Translations under genes and position numbers: made by a program | Origin: Odontesthes bonariensis | Taxonomy: Eukaryota; Chordata; Actinopteri; Atheriniformes; Atherinopsidae | Assembly: GCF_027942865.1 (NCBI RefSeq) | Contig: NC_134517.1 | Span: 19,226,009 to 19,290,008 of the forward strand | DNA: 64,000 bases | Direction of reading: 5' to 3' | Notes under the pieces: generated by a model | What the model saw: only the letters and a program-made list of their open reading frames with translations | What the model was told of the DNA's origin: nothing | The model's database searches: none | Shown: one piece after another, positions 34,159 through 48,800 of the stretch | Layout of the letters: every line of letters begins with the position of its first letter | Position numbering within the stretch: the first letter of the stretch is position 1

Positions 34159-36693
34159 GAGAGAGAAAGCGTGTAAAAACAAAAACAATAGTCCAGGAGG
34201 CTTTTCTTGTTCTTTGTGAATTTATGAAATTCCCCCAAGGGGGCTTTCAACGGCCCTTGGGCACACTGTTGAGAAAAAGAGACAAAAAAAAAAAAAGAAA
34301 GACAGTTAAAAACTGGAAAACGGAGCCACAGCCTGAACAAAATTAAAGTGACATTTCAGATAAAAAACATAACAAAAAAACATCAGCATCAATCCTCTAA
34401 TGCATGACTGAAAGGAGGATGGAAAGGAGGCGTGTTTTCCCGCGCAGCTTACGAATCAACGTGAGTTCATGGGAGCCTATTTTATCCCAAGTCATTCTAA
34501 CAAGCTTTTTTCCTACCTGTAAATTGAATTACCGGGCCACTTAAACGGACCTGACCTAATGTTATCGAACCACCTCCGTTATTCCTACCAAGTATCTGCT
34601 GTGCAAAGGCATGTAGCGTAAATGTGTTCACATCAACTCGCTCCTGCAACATAATCTCCATCAACACCGTTTAAATGTCTTGACAGTGACAAGTGACCAG
34701 AGGCTACGTTTAAAAGCACAACAATATTCAGAATTGAACTCGAGCTTACTCTAAATAGGACACTGCCGTGCAAGCAGCATTTTTCTGATTACCTTAACCC
34801 AAATCAGGTCAAATGTGCAGCAAGCAAAATGTTTAAGAGAAGGGGAAAGCTCACGCAGCGTAGATTATACAGATATAAGACTCAACAACATAAATGCTGA
34901 ACTGTATATGGGCACATATGTCAGTGAAATCATCCCGTGTCAGAGTTCTAGATATCAATGGTTCATTAATTCCCTCAACTCCTGTTCTATTTTCTGAAAT
35001 ACCAAATGTATCAAAAAGAGCACTTTCTGTTAGGTCTGGATGGTACACAGACTTTATTTTTTTCTAATTGGAGATAAGAAATCAGACAACACCATTTATA
35101 ATAAACTCTGGTGCGGTTTCCACTGTAAAGCCATAACCGTGTCTTTTTCTCCTCGCTCACACCGCAACCCTGCGCCCGCCTGTCCTTCTGGATACGTCAG
35201 CAAGAGTGAGCTCCAGACTGCTTCCACCTTCTTTTCACCGATTCCAACTTAGCAACTTTGTCCGCACGTTTTTCTTTTCTTTTTTTTTCCTTTCAAAGCA
35301 AATATCATTAAATGCCACGTGTTGGACAAACCCCTCGTCAAATTCCACCTAAGAGCTTAACAAGCGCGAACACTCATTTCTCCTCCTCTTTGCCCAGAAG
35401 AGCAGCAGCTGTCTGAGAATTTAATTTCATGTGACCAGCTCTTGGGCTCAGATCTCAGCTTGGACTTTGACGACGTCACATTTTTAAAAATCAGCAACTG
35501 CGGATTAAAGTGTGGCATTAAACGCGTGTTATTTCAGTCCCAATCTCTGACTCACTGTGCTGATAACAGAAAAACCATCAATAAAAACAGCTTCATAAGG
35601 GATTCTGATGCATTAAAACAACATATGAGAGCAGAGGCAGCGGGAGACAAGCAAACGGATGTTAACAGGAACTACAATGCAAACGCTTAGCGATCATATC
35701 GGTTAGAATATTTAAATCCCAAGATGACAATCATCTTAGATACATTGTAACAATGTATATGTTGGTCAGGTAGTAGTGTTAACCAGGGAGCGCTCAAATT
35801 TGGGATGGTATTTCTTAAAAAGAGGATTTATTTCCAGTTTCATCACCACGGTATAGTTATATTGCTAATCTTTCAAATTGTCACTACTGCTAATGGCCTA
35901 CATAAACAAAATATCATTTAGTCGGCACCACAGGGATGTTGACTGGGGTGATAAGGAGCGTAAGAGCTGGTGCTGTGATCCAAACCAACCACTATACGTT
36001 AGAGGGAGGACCGCACGAGTATCCTGTTCAAGAGAGCAGGCCAGTCAGTCAGATTACATTGTCATCCTGAAAATATTTAGGAGCTCTTCCAAAACACTCC
36101 AGGTTGTAACCGGCTCCAGAGTTCCCCTGGGGAGAGGGAGGTGGAGTGGAGTGTTTGAGAGGGGGCAGACAAACACACTGACTCCTGCTTCTGCGGCAAC
36201 CCTCACCGATCTGTGGTCTACAGGAGATGAGATTTACAACAGTCGGGTCCACGACTGCACACAAGTATGAGCCGTTTTCTCCACGGGAACAGTGTCTAAA
36301 TTATTCTGATGAGACTAACCTTTAAAACACTGTAGAGGAGGGGAGCCTCTTCATTCAAGTGCTGGGTTAATTGTTGGACATTTACAAAAGGTGTGCGCAA
36401 ACTGGCGTTTGAGTCAAATGACATTTCCACTTTGCGTTAAAACGTGGTTTGATACAATACACAGTACACAAGTAATCCTGGTGTGGTCTCAAGCTGACCT
36501 AACACACTTAAAAGTGCCAGCTTCTGCTCAATTAGGCGTGCTGTTAAGGTTTACTCTGTCAGGTAAACTAAATAAATAAATATTGCACACCATTTTGCAG
36601 AATGGAGCATCACAGTACTACAAGATCTACTTGTGGCTCCTCATTTGACTCTTGTTAAGCGTGGACATGCCAGAGTGATTTCACCACTAATCG

Positions 36694-36735
36694 CATTATC
36701 TTGGTGTTAGTCTGGCTTTGAAAAGCTTAATTTTG
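36694..36735 (+). repeat. Dispersed repeat fragment (copy A of a three-copy family)
   Basis: GCATTATCTTGGTGTTAGTC then TGGCTTTGAAAAGCTTAATT resembles the stretches at 43015-43059 and 43421-43465. Probably a MITE-like fish repeat; family not identified. Confidence 0.45.
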
Positions 36736-37094
36736 TAAGATTTCAATTAACTAACGTGTTTACATAAATTTTAAAAAGTCGGTTTGGTCAGACGGACGCA
36801 ATCGTTTTGGGTTTTTTTCTTTTCTGGTGTCACGTAAACACGTAAAGGGATACAAGGTAGTTTAACGGCAGTATAGCGATCTCGGTCAACCTGAAATTCT
36901 ACACTGTCGTAAAAATGCCCACCTTTGTATTATACACATCCACTAACTAAACATTGTGGCGAATGCTGCCGTTGTGTTATTTAGTCAGTGCAATTAGGTC
37001 ATGATTCACAAGTGTAGACTGCCCATGTAAGATACTATAATCAGAGATTTTCTGAAGCGAGAACTCAAGATAATTTGCTATAATACTGTTGCTG

Positions 37095-37198
37095 GAGGAA
37101 GTAGCCGGGGACAGGGACGTCTGGGTTTCTCTGCTCAGGCTGCTGCACCCGCGACCCGATCCCCGGACAAGCGGAAGATAATGGATGGATGGATGGAC
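37095..37198 (+). mobile_element. 3' end of a LINE-like element with ATGG tail
   Basis: CTGCTGCACCCGCGACCCGA, then CGGACAAGCGGAAGATAATGG, leads into four ATGG-type units. This phrase is a very common 3' tail of fish LINE retroposons. Only about 100 bases remain, with no open frame. Confidence 0.6.
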
Positions 37199-37799
37199 TG
37201 TTGCTGATCTTGAATGGGATTCTTCCCTCATCATGGTGTATTCGTGGAGTGATTCCTTTGTATTAGCAGACACTTACAAAAGTTACATCTGAGACAGATG
37301 CGCGCAGGCACTACCAACCTACACGCCGCAATAAACACAGACTAGCTCTACACTATTCCGATTACAATCATAATCCGAACAAATGAATCCATTTTCATGT
37401 GTAGATAACAATTCTTGTTCGGATCAAAACGCTATTCTTATTCTAATCAGGTCAGTCCGTGTATTTCTGAAGCTAGGCTACGTCTCGAACTCAGGAGGAA
37501 TTAGAGCACCATCATCACCTGTCTCTTTACGATCTAAAACGCAGATCACTATGGTAGATGAACAAGATCACGCTTGGAGAAATTTCACAAAGATGGGAAG
37601 TGCCAACATCGAACGTTTCATATTCAGTCTGTGAAAGGCAGAATAGGAAACGCTTGGTGTTCGCTCTTCAACGCAAGCGAACACATAGCTACAACTACAG
37701 CTAGCATACAGTACCTAGCTAATTGCCGTAAACACAAACGACTCTTCTTGCGCATCACGACACTTCAGAAGCGGGTCGCTCCTGCCAAAGTTACATAAG

Positions 37800-37870
37800 T
37801 TACTTATTGTAAGTCGCTTTGGTTAAAAGCGTCTGCAAAATGACCGTAATGTAATGTAATGTAATATGGG
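37800..37870 (+). repeat. Fish dispersed repeat 3' end with TAATG units
   Basis: GTAAGTCGCTTTGGTTAAAA followed by GCGTCTGCAAAATGAC and repeated TAATG units is a familiar tail of a widespread fish repeat family. The exact family is uncertain. Confidence 0.5.
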
Positions 37871-38915
37871 ATTTTCAGCATACAGACCCCTGTTGGGAGC
37901 GAGACAGGCTTCATTCGCTTACCATTGACTTGTTTAACCTTTGGTAAACTCCTGAAGGCTATAATTTTAGGTGAAAATGCTACCTAGTGCCCCTTTAATG
38001 TGTGAGGGAGGACAATGCCAAAAAACGTCCAAAAACAGACCAAGTTTGGTATTCCCACTGACGTTCTTGCTCACAAAAGTGGAGCACTGGCCTACTTAGG
38101 TCAGAATGGAAGAGACCAGTCGGACGCCCACTCTGACCCAAATCACTTTCAATAACAGAACGCAGAATTGTTTGATTTAGTTAATGACTGACGGAAAAAA
38201 GAAAGAACACGAACAAAACTACCTCTGATCTGACAATCTTATCTCGTAAAGGATCATATTTTAGCATATGACCAGCTGTTCAGAGCAATGATTCAGATTG
38301 TGCGATTAAATAACTTTCCAACTCATAAATTAAGCAAAAGGGAGAGCGGTTTAAACGTTCCGACTGTACTACACATGATCTGGGTGCAACTTGTCTTGTA
38401 ATAAGTGGACAAAAAAAAATAATAAACATGCGTGCAATCTATATGTTAAACTCCAGGAGCTGGAGTTTTTTTTTTCCTTGTGTGCACACTCAGTGTTTTC
38501 AGGTGTCCAAGTAACACCATCGTGAACAGAAGACTACGGCGCTAAACAAAACTAATACCGATGAGTGGGACAAAATCCACAGGCATCATAATCATTTGCA
38601 TCACAAATATGAAGGACATGCTTCTGCTCAAATAATATGAAATGGATTAAATATCAACACAAACATTAACTGTTCCTCCTTTCCAACCTAATGAAACATT
38701 CACATCCACGGTATACAGTAAACACACGCTTCAGCACGGTGGACCGGCACAGTGTCCCGTTTTCCTGCTGCTAGATAACAGGTGAGCTAGTGGATACACA
38801 GGTTGTGTGTGGAGTTGCAAACACTGGCCCGAACCATGGAAGAATAAGGTGGTGTAACACGAAATAAACTTAGATCTTAACCAGCAGCACTATTTTATGC
38901 TATATATAAATCATT

Positions 38916-38940
38916 AAAAAAAAAAAAAAAAAAAAAAAAA
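38916..38940 (+). repeat. Poly-A run of 25
   Basis: Uninterrupted A tract, possibly a retroposon tail, but no recognisable retroposed gene lies before it. Confidence 0.8.
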
Positions 38941-41900
38941 GGCACTTTTATGCCTTAAAAAGGCTATATACTGCCCAGGAGTAAAATTAACCAATTCATT
39001 TATTGCCCCACCATGTAGGACATGTTTATAGCCTCAGTCAAAGATTGGAATAAAAGGTAAAAAAGTGGAATGGCACCAGTGCTAACTCAAACGGGAAGAG
39101 AGGTGCACCGTCTTGGAAAATCTTCCCTCAGAGATGCCAAATGTCTGTAATGTCTGAGCATCGACATTACAAACGTGCAGCTTCCACAGTCGTCACGCTG
39201 CAGAACATGCATCACTTAGTAAGTCATGCTTACTTCAACATCCACAATGCAGCAACTACTGTTTGAGATAAAAGTAGAATTTCACATGCAGAAGTCCATC
39301 TCCTGTAACATAACTCACTCTGATTTGAAGGTTCCTGAATACACAGAGACTATGTTGGCTTTGACATGCGAGCTCTCAATCAAATGAGCAACAAACGTTA
39401 TTAAAAAGCAAGATGTTGTTGCGAGGAAAAACAGCAGATTAAAAAGGGGAGTGTCAATGTATTCACTTTCTATGTAAGGCAACAGAGCCTCCAGCTAGAC
39501 CCAACGTGATCACAGGACAGAGAGGAAAGAAGCTACCACTTTGCTGCTTGCCCTGGCCATTTGTTCTGACCCCTCCTCTTCCTGTAAGCCAGTCTCTCCA
39601 CTCCCACTAAACAGATCCCCAACCAGAGGGGGTGTGCGTCTCTGCAGCCTTCTCCATCCCCGGGGTTAGAGAGGATACTGAGAAACGGCTATGCATTATA
39701 AGTCTGCCGAGAACCTTAACCTTTTTTTCTGGGTTCTGCAAATGGTTCTCCATGACAGCTCTTCCTGAGAGAAGGAGCAACAATAAGGGTGGCTCAGTCA
39801 GGAAACAGAGGGGGTTTCCTTTGCAGATTTAAGGACGTTGAAACAAGCTCAACAATCCTTTTTAGAAGAATAACTTTTTATTTCTTCCGAGTTGCTTTTA
39901 TTTTGTATCAGGATGCGATCACTGTCAAGAAAAATTCACTCTTCTTCAACTTTGCTATTAGTTTTTTTTCCCCCTCTCCTTTCATTGCGATATAACATCA
40001 CAATCTCATGCAGCCGTGACTCAACCGTCACAGAACCTGTTTAAGAACAATGTTTACCCTAAGAGAGCCACACACCCTGCTTAGTGCTGCATAAACAGGT
40101 CATGATTTTCAGCGAAGGAAAGTTACAAAAATCGTGAGTTACAGCCTCCTCTATTCAATAAGAAAAAGTAGAGTCGGGCCGTCTCATAAAGAACTGCTTT
40201 GTCTGTGTGTTTTCTTTTTTTTTTAAACTCTTCTCAATGTTGTGGACACAACAGAATATATGTAGTCAATGGCTTGGATAACAAAAGAATCCCTTGATTA
40301 ACACAGTTAGTTTTCTTGACTAGGCATAATTGGTATTATATCAGAGAGCCGGCCTCCAACTAGCATGCGTGCCTTCGAGAGGTTTGATCCGAGCCTGAAT
40401 CTCAATCCAACACAAATATGTGTCATACAGGCATGTGCACGCACAAAGAAACAAAAGGCACAAACTGTCAATCACCTGTTCTCTCCAATTCTACACTAAT
40501 GAGACACTAATTGGAGAGCTTGCTGACATGACTGTCACAAGCAAAGTACTGACACACACACGCGCGCAGGTGTGAATGATACAACCAACAGCACCCACAA
40601 CAAAGCATCAAAGAGATAATAAAGATTTCTCTTCCTCAATCTCTAGTAAATACACTAAATTGTATATCCTGACAAGCACAAGGGGCTGCGGTGCGTTGGA
40701 GCCAATGGAAAAAAAAAAAGAAGAAGATAATGAGGCTCTAAAAATGAGCTTTATGCCTCTGATACAAATATGAAGATCCACATGAAAAGAGGGCAGAAAA
40801 TAGTTCAATTAGATTTGGGTTCTCTAATGCGGGTGGCACAAAAAGGAAGCCGTTCATTTCATGCTTATGTAACAGTCATCGTACGCTGTCCGCTTAGAGC
40901 AGACCCTTCCCAGCTACGTCACCCAAATTCCTCTGAGGGGGGAAGAGGAGGAATTTGTGCTGGTGTGGCATCCACCTGTGCACTCCGCTGGTGTGGTGAC
41001 AGATCACCAAGAAGAAAAGAGCCCTAAGCCTTGCTGCCAAGCTGGTCCGCTGGTTGAAACAACAATGCTATGAGCACATTATTTTCAAAAAGGGGAAAGT
41101 ACACAAATGCAAACACACAGTCCATCTCTCTTTCCTCATCTCAGCACTGCTGTTGGCTCCAAAAGCGCCTGCTGATGTTTCAGCCTTATTTATGCAAATC
41201 CCATTTTGCAGTTCAGTCACAACGGAGAATTGCTCTCTGTTCTGGCTCTCTAGCTCCCCAGCCCGCTCTCCGTCTGCTAGACCTCCATCTCAAGAACTGC
41301 TTTAGCCCATTATTTGTTTAGGGTAATATCAGAAGCATTATTTCCAGCTCTCCTCGCAGTTTTCTGCAAGAATACACAAAAGGCACAGCCATCGGCAGTG
41401 AACCGTATGCTGTGAAAAAGTAGCAAAAAGAGACAAAACCTCCGTCTCTTCACACAAGGGGAGTTTTATTTTACTAATCAATCAAACTTGTTTGTACTAC
41501 TACTACCACTATGTCATTTTGACGCTGCAAAGGCTCGCTTTAAATGAATAAATATTACACCTCAGCTAAAACGGACATCCCTCACATACCTTTCTTTGCT
41601 GTTGAGGCTGTAACTTCAGTAACAGGCAGTAACTTCATAAAGACAGAACATACAGCATTAACTCTGCTCAGAGAAAATAAAAATCAAAAGCTTAAAAAGC
41701 CTTTCGGACAGAGGCATCTGTTCGACTTTCATACAGCCCTGTTTGAGGAAACACCGGCACGCTCACTTTTTGAGGAGACTTCCTGAGAACACTGTCCCGA
41801 CCTGCCACACCCTGCACTGCACTCATGATTTGCATTTAGCGCACGCCGAATGTGAAGAATGCCGAGTGTCACTAAAGATAGAGCCGTGACGCCGCACATG

Positions 41901-42759
41901 TCGCATTTGACATGATACATCTTACGTGACAGGAACAAGGACACGCTCGCATGAACGCTGCCTAGAAAACTATGACCAGGCTCCTGTTTCTAACAAGACA
42001 AACCTCACAAATGTTCACAATGGACTTGTGAGCTTTTTCTGCATTCTGCAAACTATTAACTGCTCTCTGTGAGCAATATCTGCACATTTTTTGTCTTTTG
42101 ACCTTCTTACTGGTCTGGGTAAGAGGACTCTCCCCCCCCCCCCCGACCTTTGGTTCAATTCAACTACTCCTCTGGTAGGCAGACGATGCCCCTCCATCCC
42201 CAGGGAGGCGACATGTGTGTAATGTCACATTCAGTCAGATCATGGTGTGGTGACAGGAGCCTCACCGTGTCCATCACAATGATGGAGGTGGCAATGAAAA
42301 CAGGCTGGGAGAGAGGAGTGACACAGATTTACCAGTAGAAGGGGGAGGGGGGTCATTACACAAGTCGCTCTCTTCAGAGTATGCGGGTGGGTGTCTGTGT
42401 CCCAGACATGAGCACGCGCACACACAGCTGAGTCACTAGTGACACATCTGCTAGCGTCGCCTGGGCACGGTGCCATGCGTGGCGGCGAGCTCTAGCAGCA
42501 GGACTGGCACTCAGCACTCTGGCTTGCTCTGATCTCCGTCTCACACACACTTCACCCTGCACTTCCATCTCTGTCCATCTGCCCTCTTGTCTCCGCATCC
42601 CTGGCTGAGAGGGAGTGTCCCGCGTACAAGGACTCAATTCTCCACTGAATATAAAAAAGGCAAAAAATAATGCGGAACCAGATCTGTGAAAATCAGGGTC
42701 TACTGGTATAAAATACCAGACACCAATTATTGATTTCACTGCACAGATGTCTTTTAATT

Positions 42760-43500
42760 ATTCGAAAGGAGATTTTTGTCAGATGACGCCGTCCTGAAAT
42801 GCTTGATGCGACCGGTAGGCAAACAATTTGAAAGGGCTGATTTTTCAGTCAGCATTTCTTAAGTGTGTAGGGAACTATGAATTAGAGCAGTTTTATTGGG
42901 GATTCAGCAATATCAATAAAGCCGAACCATATAATCCTGAGCTGTAGGGCATGTGCAGAACTCCTAGACCCGTTAAATGAGCGTGCATATGCAGGAGTAA
43001 CTCAATCCGCAATTGCATTATCTGGGTTTGTTCGTCTGGTTTTGAGAAGCTCGATTTCATACAATCCCGGTGAGCCCAACATGATTATATGCATTTTACA
43101 ATCATATTGTTTTTGTTTCTTGAATGGCGATTTTGTCAGATGTGCAATAAATTTTTTTTTTTTTTTTTCTTTTTTTAAGATTCCAAAATCAGGACGTTAT
43201 TAGAGCAGAGCGACAGTCTGGAAGCACTTAATATATTTTACCGGCTGCTTTTTAGTTGCAAATTGTGATGCGTTTATCCATCTGACGAAAGAAGCAGAAA
43301 AATATGTGAATGAGGGCAGCATCGTTGAGAGTTCGGCTGTAATTATATATATATATATATATATATTTCTAACTTTCCATCTCTGATCGAGCATATACAT
43401 GCATGGTGTCGAGCTACAGCTGCATAATTTGGGCGTGTTAATCCGGTTCTGAGAAGCTTGATTTTAGTCATTCTAATGCATTTACTTACTCCCTTTTTAA
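42760..43500 (+). repeat. Two adjacent copies of a dispersed repeat
   Basis: TTTTGTCAGATG recurs near 42775 and 43132, and an ATTATCTGGG / ATAATTTGGG block followed by GAGAAGCT-GATTT recurs at 43015-43059 and 43421-43465. The order is kept with spacing near 360-400 bases, suggesting tandem or adjacent insertion of one family. Copy A at 36694 shares the same core. Confidence 0.4.
43344..43366 (+). repeat. (AT)n microsatellite
   Basis: About eleven AT units. It lies inside the second copy of the 42760-43500 repeat. Confidence 0.8.
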
Positions 43501-45589
43501 AAGTCCATTTAGACTAGCAAGACTATGAATAATAATTGGGGTTTTTCCTCTAGCGCTTTAGTGAGGTGGAGCAGTCTGCTTCACTGTCCAACTGTGAAGT
43601 GGTAAATTCTTCTGCCTGTGACACAACTTGGCCAATTACAGAATATTTAGACTAGACTCATTTGGGTTGAGTACAGTATAGAAGCACATCTGCTTTCAGC
43701 AGTGTCACACTGCAGAAGACAATGCGTTTCAGACGCAAGAGAAGACATTAAACCGGAAAAATACTTACAAATTGTACCACTTTGCGTGTTAATGATGCCT
43801 ACTAAGTATTGGTCATCCGTCTTTGGATTTTTTTTCATGTCATCTAAATATCCTGAGGTCCATTTCAGACTCGAATCTCATCACTCCCTGGTCAGAAGGT
43901 TGTATCACTGTGCTGTGTTAATGTTCTCTATTGAATCTAAAAGTGGACGGAGTGCTGTAGACAGTAATGACTAAAAAGCACACATGTGGATGTATTTTCT
44001 CCAACAGAGGTTTTCCCTCATTTAAAACTGAAGCGACAAACTCAAGACAAAAACACCACTTGCTTAAGAGAAAATGCTGCCCTCTGTGCAGACCTCTTCT
44101 TTCCTCCCTTTTCTTGACCATGCTCTCTGGTCCATGACTCCCTCCCTCTACCCGAACGGTTGCTCCCACACTCGGGCCACATTCCTCCCCTGCTCATGCT
44201 GGGAGGACGTCTCCCTCTGACTGCAAGCATTGTGGGAAATCCCAACGGCCAGGCCTTTCAAAGGCTGTGCAGACCACTGAGGTAGAGTATTAAAAGACAT
44301 TTGTGTTCATCGCTTGCTGCTCTTGTACCGAGCTCCACAGCACAATATCACCATGGAATTATTAAGTGCAAACATCTGAAGCATTTGACTGCTTTTGTAC
44401 ATTAAAAGCTGCAAAGAAAGAAGCAACTGGCTTCTCAACCTGACAAGCCACGAGACACAGCTCAGGTATCTCTCTTCTCACCTGGCGAATCAACAAACAA
44501 GTAAAACTATATTTTACTAAAGGGAGTACACACAAACACACAAAGGAACACAATAGATGGGGTTATACTTCCTCTCCTTTATCATGCCACAAAATTAGCG
44601 GTGAATATGAGCCAGATTGTTTCCATGAATTACCCCAGTTTACACCGGTGTGTCATTCCCATGGAATTTTAAACACACTGGCTAAGACCTGTCCAATTAA
44701 ATATACAACCACAGAGCAATATACACGCACATACTCATACTGGAGAAAATACCCACATGCAGCAGTACTTAGCTGTCCTAATAATTTCTGAGATGCACTG
44801 AAGTTCATGGCAAGCACTGTTCCCATGAGTCAGAGCTCACTTGTACATTTCTGTCCGAGCCTCTTTTAGGTTCCCCCGCACTGTAAATGCACTGCAACGA
44901 GCCCGTTTAACCAGCTTTTGCCCATATGGTAATATGTTGAAAATGCAAAGGATAATGCCCATAAAGCTCAGGTAAACGGGGTGATGACCCGATCTGCAAA
45001 TCAGGGTGTTGATGCCCACTAATCCCAAAATGATCAACACACTGAACATAATCCATTCCTCTGCATTACCTTGCCTGAATGTGGTTGTGCATCTCCAGCT
45101 GTTGCTATGAAAACTTTAAATTGATGCCTTGAAAAAGGTTTTTTTTTTTTCTTTAAATTGCCAATGTGACACAAACAATGACCATTTTTTCCCCACGATA
45201 CTTAACTTGCTAGAAGATTGTAATTGTTTTGATCGCCACATTCGAAGTGAGCACAACTGAGAAACAGCACACTCACTTTGTTTATGCCCATGCTTGGCAT
45301 CTATAATAACAGCTTCATAAAATCTGTTTAAGCGATGCCATTCAGTCACTGGTCACATCAATGTTTCTCACAGTTTGATTCTGACTTGACGGGGGAAGTG
45401 ACAGAGAAAGCCATGGTGTCAACGCCGAGACTGAACTGTACATCAAGTGACACATAACACTTAAGCCCTCATAGATTCACAGTTTTCTCACTCACAACAT
45501 GCATCGCCACAACAATTCATGACATGGTACATGGGCTGCACTCATATCGTGCTTTTCTAGTCTAGTTGACCACTCCATGCGCTTTTACA

Positions 45590-45812
45590 CTACAAGCCAG
45601 ATTCACACACATTCATACAGCACAACTTACAGGCCATGCAGTGCCTTTATTTTTGGACGAACACACACTTTCACACACCGACGCGTGCATCGGAGGCAAC
45701 GTGGGGCTCGGTGTCTTGCCAAAAGACACTTTGACGTTTTGTCCGGGGAAGCCGCGAATCCAAACCGCCGAGCTTCCGACGGCTCTTCCTCCTGAGAAAC
45801 AGCCGTCCCCAA
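45590..45812 (-). mobile_element. Old SINE-like fish repeat
   Basis: GGCTCGGTGTCTTGCCAAAA followed by GACACTTTGACG, and a degenerate tRNA-like head on the minus strand (GGACGGCTGTTTCTCAGGAG), match a repeat very common in fish. ATTCACACACATTCATACAG further left is the usual continuation. Both A and B boxes are worn, so it is an old copy. Confidence 0.5.
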
Positions 45813-48800
45813 GATCATATATCGTGCCAAGTTGTGTAAAACATAAAACATACCGGCGGTGAATGGAGCTAGCTGAACATTTTATTAAACAGCTGTTACT
45901 GTACTGGTCAGGGTTTCACTGCACTGCTAGAACAGTGTGGCTCTCATCAACAACAACGTTTTACTTCTAAGAAATCTTCTCCATCTTGATCTAATTCATA
46001 GCAAGCTAACAAACATACGGAATTGTGTTAAAACCGCAGGGTACTGATAAAATATTGACCTACAGTCAAGTCGCACGCAGAGCAGAGGCTTCAGCTCCAG
46101 TTCAAAAAAAAAAATGACACAGGGCTATAACTCATTATCACTTGGTGAAAGTGTAGAGGTGGACAGTTTGGACAACGCTGTTGTCTAGGTGTTAAATTGT
46201 GCAGACTAACGGATTCCTCTTAACAGGTGATTACATGTCGGATTACCCCAGTTCTCTCGATCAAATTTCCTCATCGCGACAGAGCTGTCGGTGAACTGCC
46301 TCAATATTTTCATAACCACTGACTTCAAAACAAAGAGATGGCAGCTTAAGGATTTTTTTTTTTTTTTTCTTACAGTAAATTATGCCCAATCGTTGGTTGA
46401 ATGATACATGGAGTCTCCATTTTGTGATTATCTATTGTGTTTTAAACAAACTCGGTGTTAACCAAAGTAAGACTTTGTCTGCGCTAACAAATGCAAACGG
46501 CTAATCTGACAAAACTACCGATTTCGAAATTGCAGGACGCTTGTTTGTGCATAGGGTCAGCAATGAATTCAATCTGAATGTAGTTTACAATCATGGCCTT
46601 CAAGAACAATGAAAAACTAGATAATGATTACTGTGCATGACACAGTTATTGTGCCGCCTTCCATCTGCGTAACATTGCTCCTGTTTCGTCTTCTTTGCCA
46701 TTAAAGCCTAAACTGAGCCTGCACGGCAGTGTGGAGGTTTAGTTCAGCTTGAGTCAACATGGTGGACAGAGAGAGTCTGTTAATAAGCTGTTTAGAAGAA
46801 ATAAAAGTCCTAAGAACTTTGGGAAATTCTCATATAAGTGAACCTGTGGTCCTAGAATCCCAGAACTCTGAAACTTCAGCGCAGAGGCCCAAGAGGTGCG
46901 AAGGCTTTACGAACACAAACTCGCCGTAATCCTGTTTATACAAAAAAAAAAAAAAGTTAAGATTAATCAGCTCATGGCAAAAAAAATATACCAGAAGCTC
47001 AATCAATAGAAATAAATAGTAAGCTTCAGTCCTACATAAAACCATGCAAGTTTAATAATTAAAATTTAAGATTAGTTTTTGTTGTGATGAGTAGAATTTT
47101 GAGAAAAATTGACCATATCGATTATTTCATCTGGAAAAGTTTTGTTTTTAGCCGCCAACAGTAATTTAATTTTACTCTCACATATGACCGAGAACCAGTT
47201 AAACTAATTAAAGTTAGAGAAAATCTGCTTTAAAATGACTTAATTGACCTCTATGAATGTAACTTCTGATGCAAAGACGTCAACATAGTCAGCTAATAGT
47301 TTTCTGGCCATCGGCGAATCTGTGAGAAAACGAATGGCTTCGGACGTGCAAATAACATCGAGCTCTGCAAAGCTTTGCTTTTTTTTTTTCTCCGAAACCT
47401 GTACGAGTAGTGGCCCTTTTCTACAAAGCGCTGCATTACACCCATCACTTCTCAGGATCTCAACCAAAGAACGTAAAGGATTTAACTACACTTAACTACA
47501 CCAATTGTTATTTCTCTTTAGTAAAAAAAAAGAAAAAAGAAAAGACACTTGATTGTAAAGTTTCGGCACAGTAACCGTGGCTCACAAAAATGCTTTCAAA
47601 TCAAAACCAGGCTCCATTCATGCGATTACAAATATATCTTACTACATTTGATTTATTGTTGCCTGATAAACCATGCGGTCAAAAACAGGTAGTGTGGCTC
47701 CCAAGCTTGATTGTGGTGGACGAATCGCCATAAAAACCAGTGCCCGCCCTACTTTCACTTTTCGTGCTGGCCTGGAGCCGCATTAATCAAAGCCAAACGG
47801 CAACAACAGTCATTCCGGCGGCTGGGGAGAACCTCAATCTGCCCGGTTTACATTTTTACGTGGATATATGACGCCACCACGAGCCACAGCAGCCCCGGGT
47901 TCCACCCAGGAGAGATCCTGTTCGAGAAGACCCCCCTCCGCTACATGCCGACCAGTCTGCGTCACGACTGTCAATCACAGCAGAGAGACATGGGAGCAGA
48001 TGGGTTGCTACAGTCGGAATCAGTCAGACACATCCCCAAGGATGCGGGTATCAATCCCCACATTTATGAAGAACATGACCCTCAACGCTATATGGAATTC
48101 AGCAAATAGAAAAACACATTTATACATAGACATGCAGCGTTAGGAGTCCTAAAAAGATGTCCTTCAGCATTTCGTGTACTCCTTAAATATTACTACAAAA
48201 ATGCATCATTTCATAGAAACTATACAAAAGATCAATTCATTTTTTAACTCATTCAAAAGGTGGGTATTTCTATCGCTTCGTCAACCGAAAGAATCCAAAA
48301 CTAGTTTTGGCTCTGGGAACCATCGCAGTATCATCCATGCGAACATTATCCGCCCCTGTGTCTCTTCACAATATTACTGCCTCCCACTCATCTTCCAATT
48401 TACATTTTGTTGTCACAAGTCCAAACTTGCTCCTAGCATGTAACACAATTTGTAGCGTGGTCTTTTGACAAATGATGTACAAAAGAAAGATCATTACTTT
48501 TCCATTTCCACTTAATACCATTTCTTCCATCTAAACTTTGTGACTGATAAACAGCATCAGTCAGTTCACCGTTTTTTTTTAGTTTCTTTTTTTCGTAAAA
48601 GCCAGTGTAACCACCCCCGGAGTGCAACTGATTTTAATGATATTGTCAATCATACTGGGACTGTGTGGCCACAGTTTTCTACTAATAGAACCATCATCTT
48701 GAATTGGTAACACCTGGCTGATACCTGAATGGATTAATTAAGTTCCTTCTCATCCAATGCAGGTCAGCAGGATGTCACAACTTTTAAGTTGGAAGTTTTT

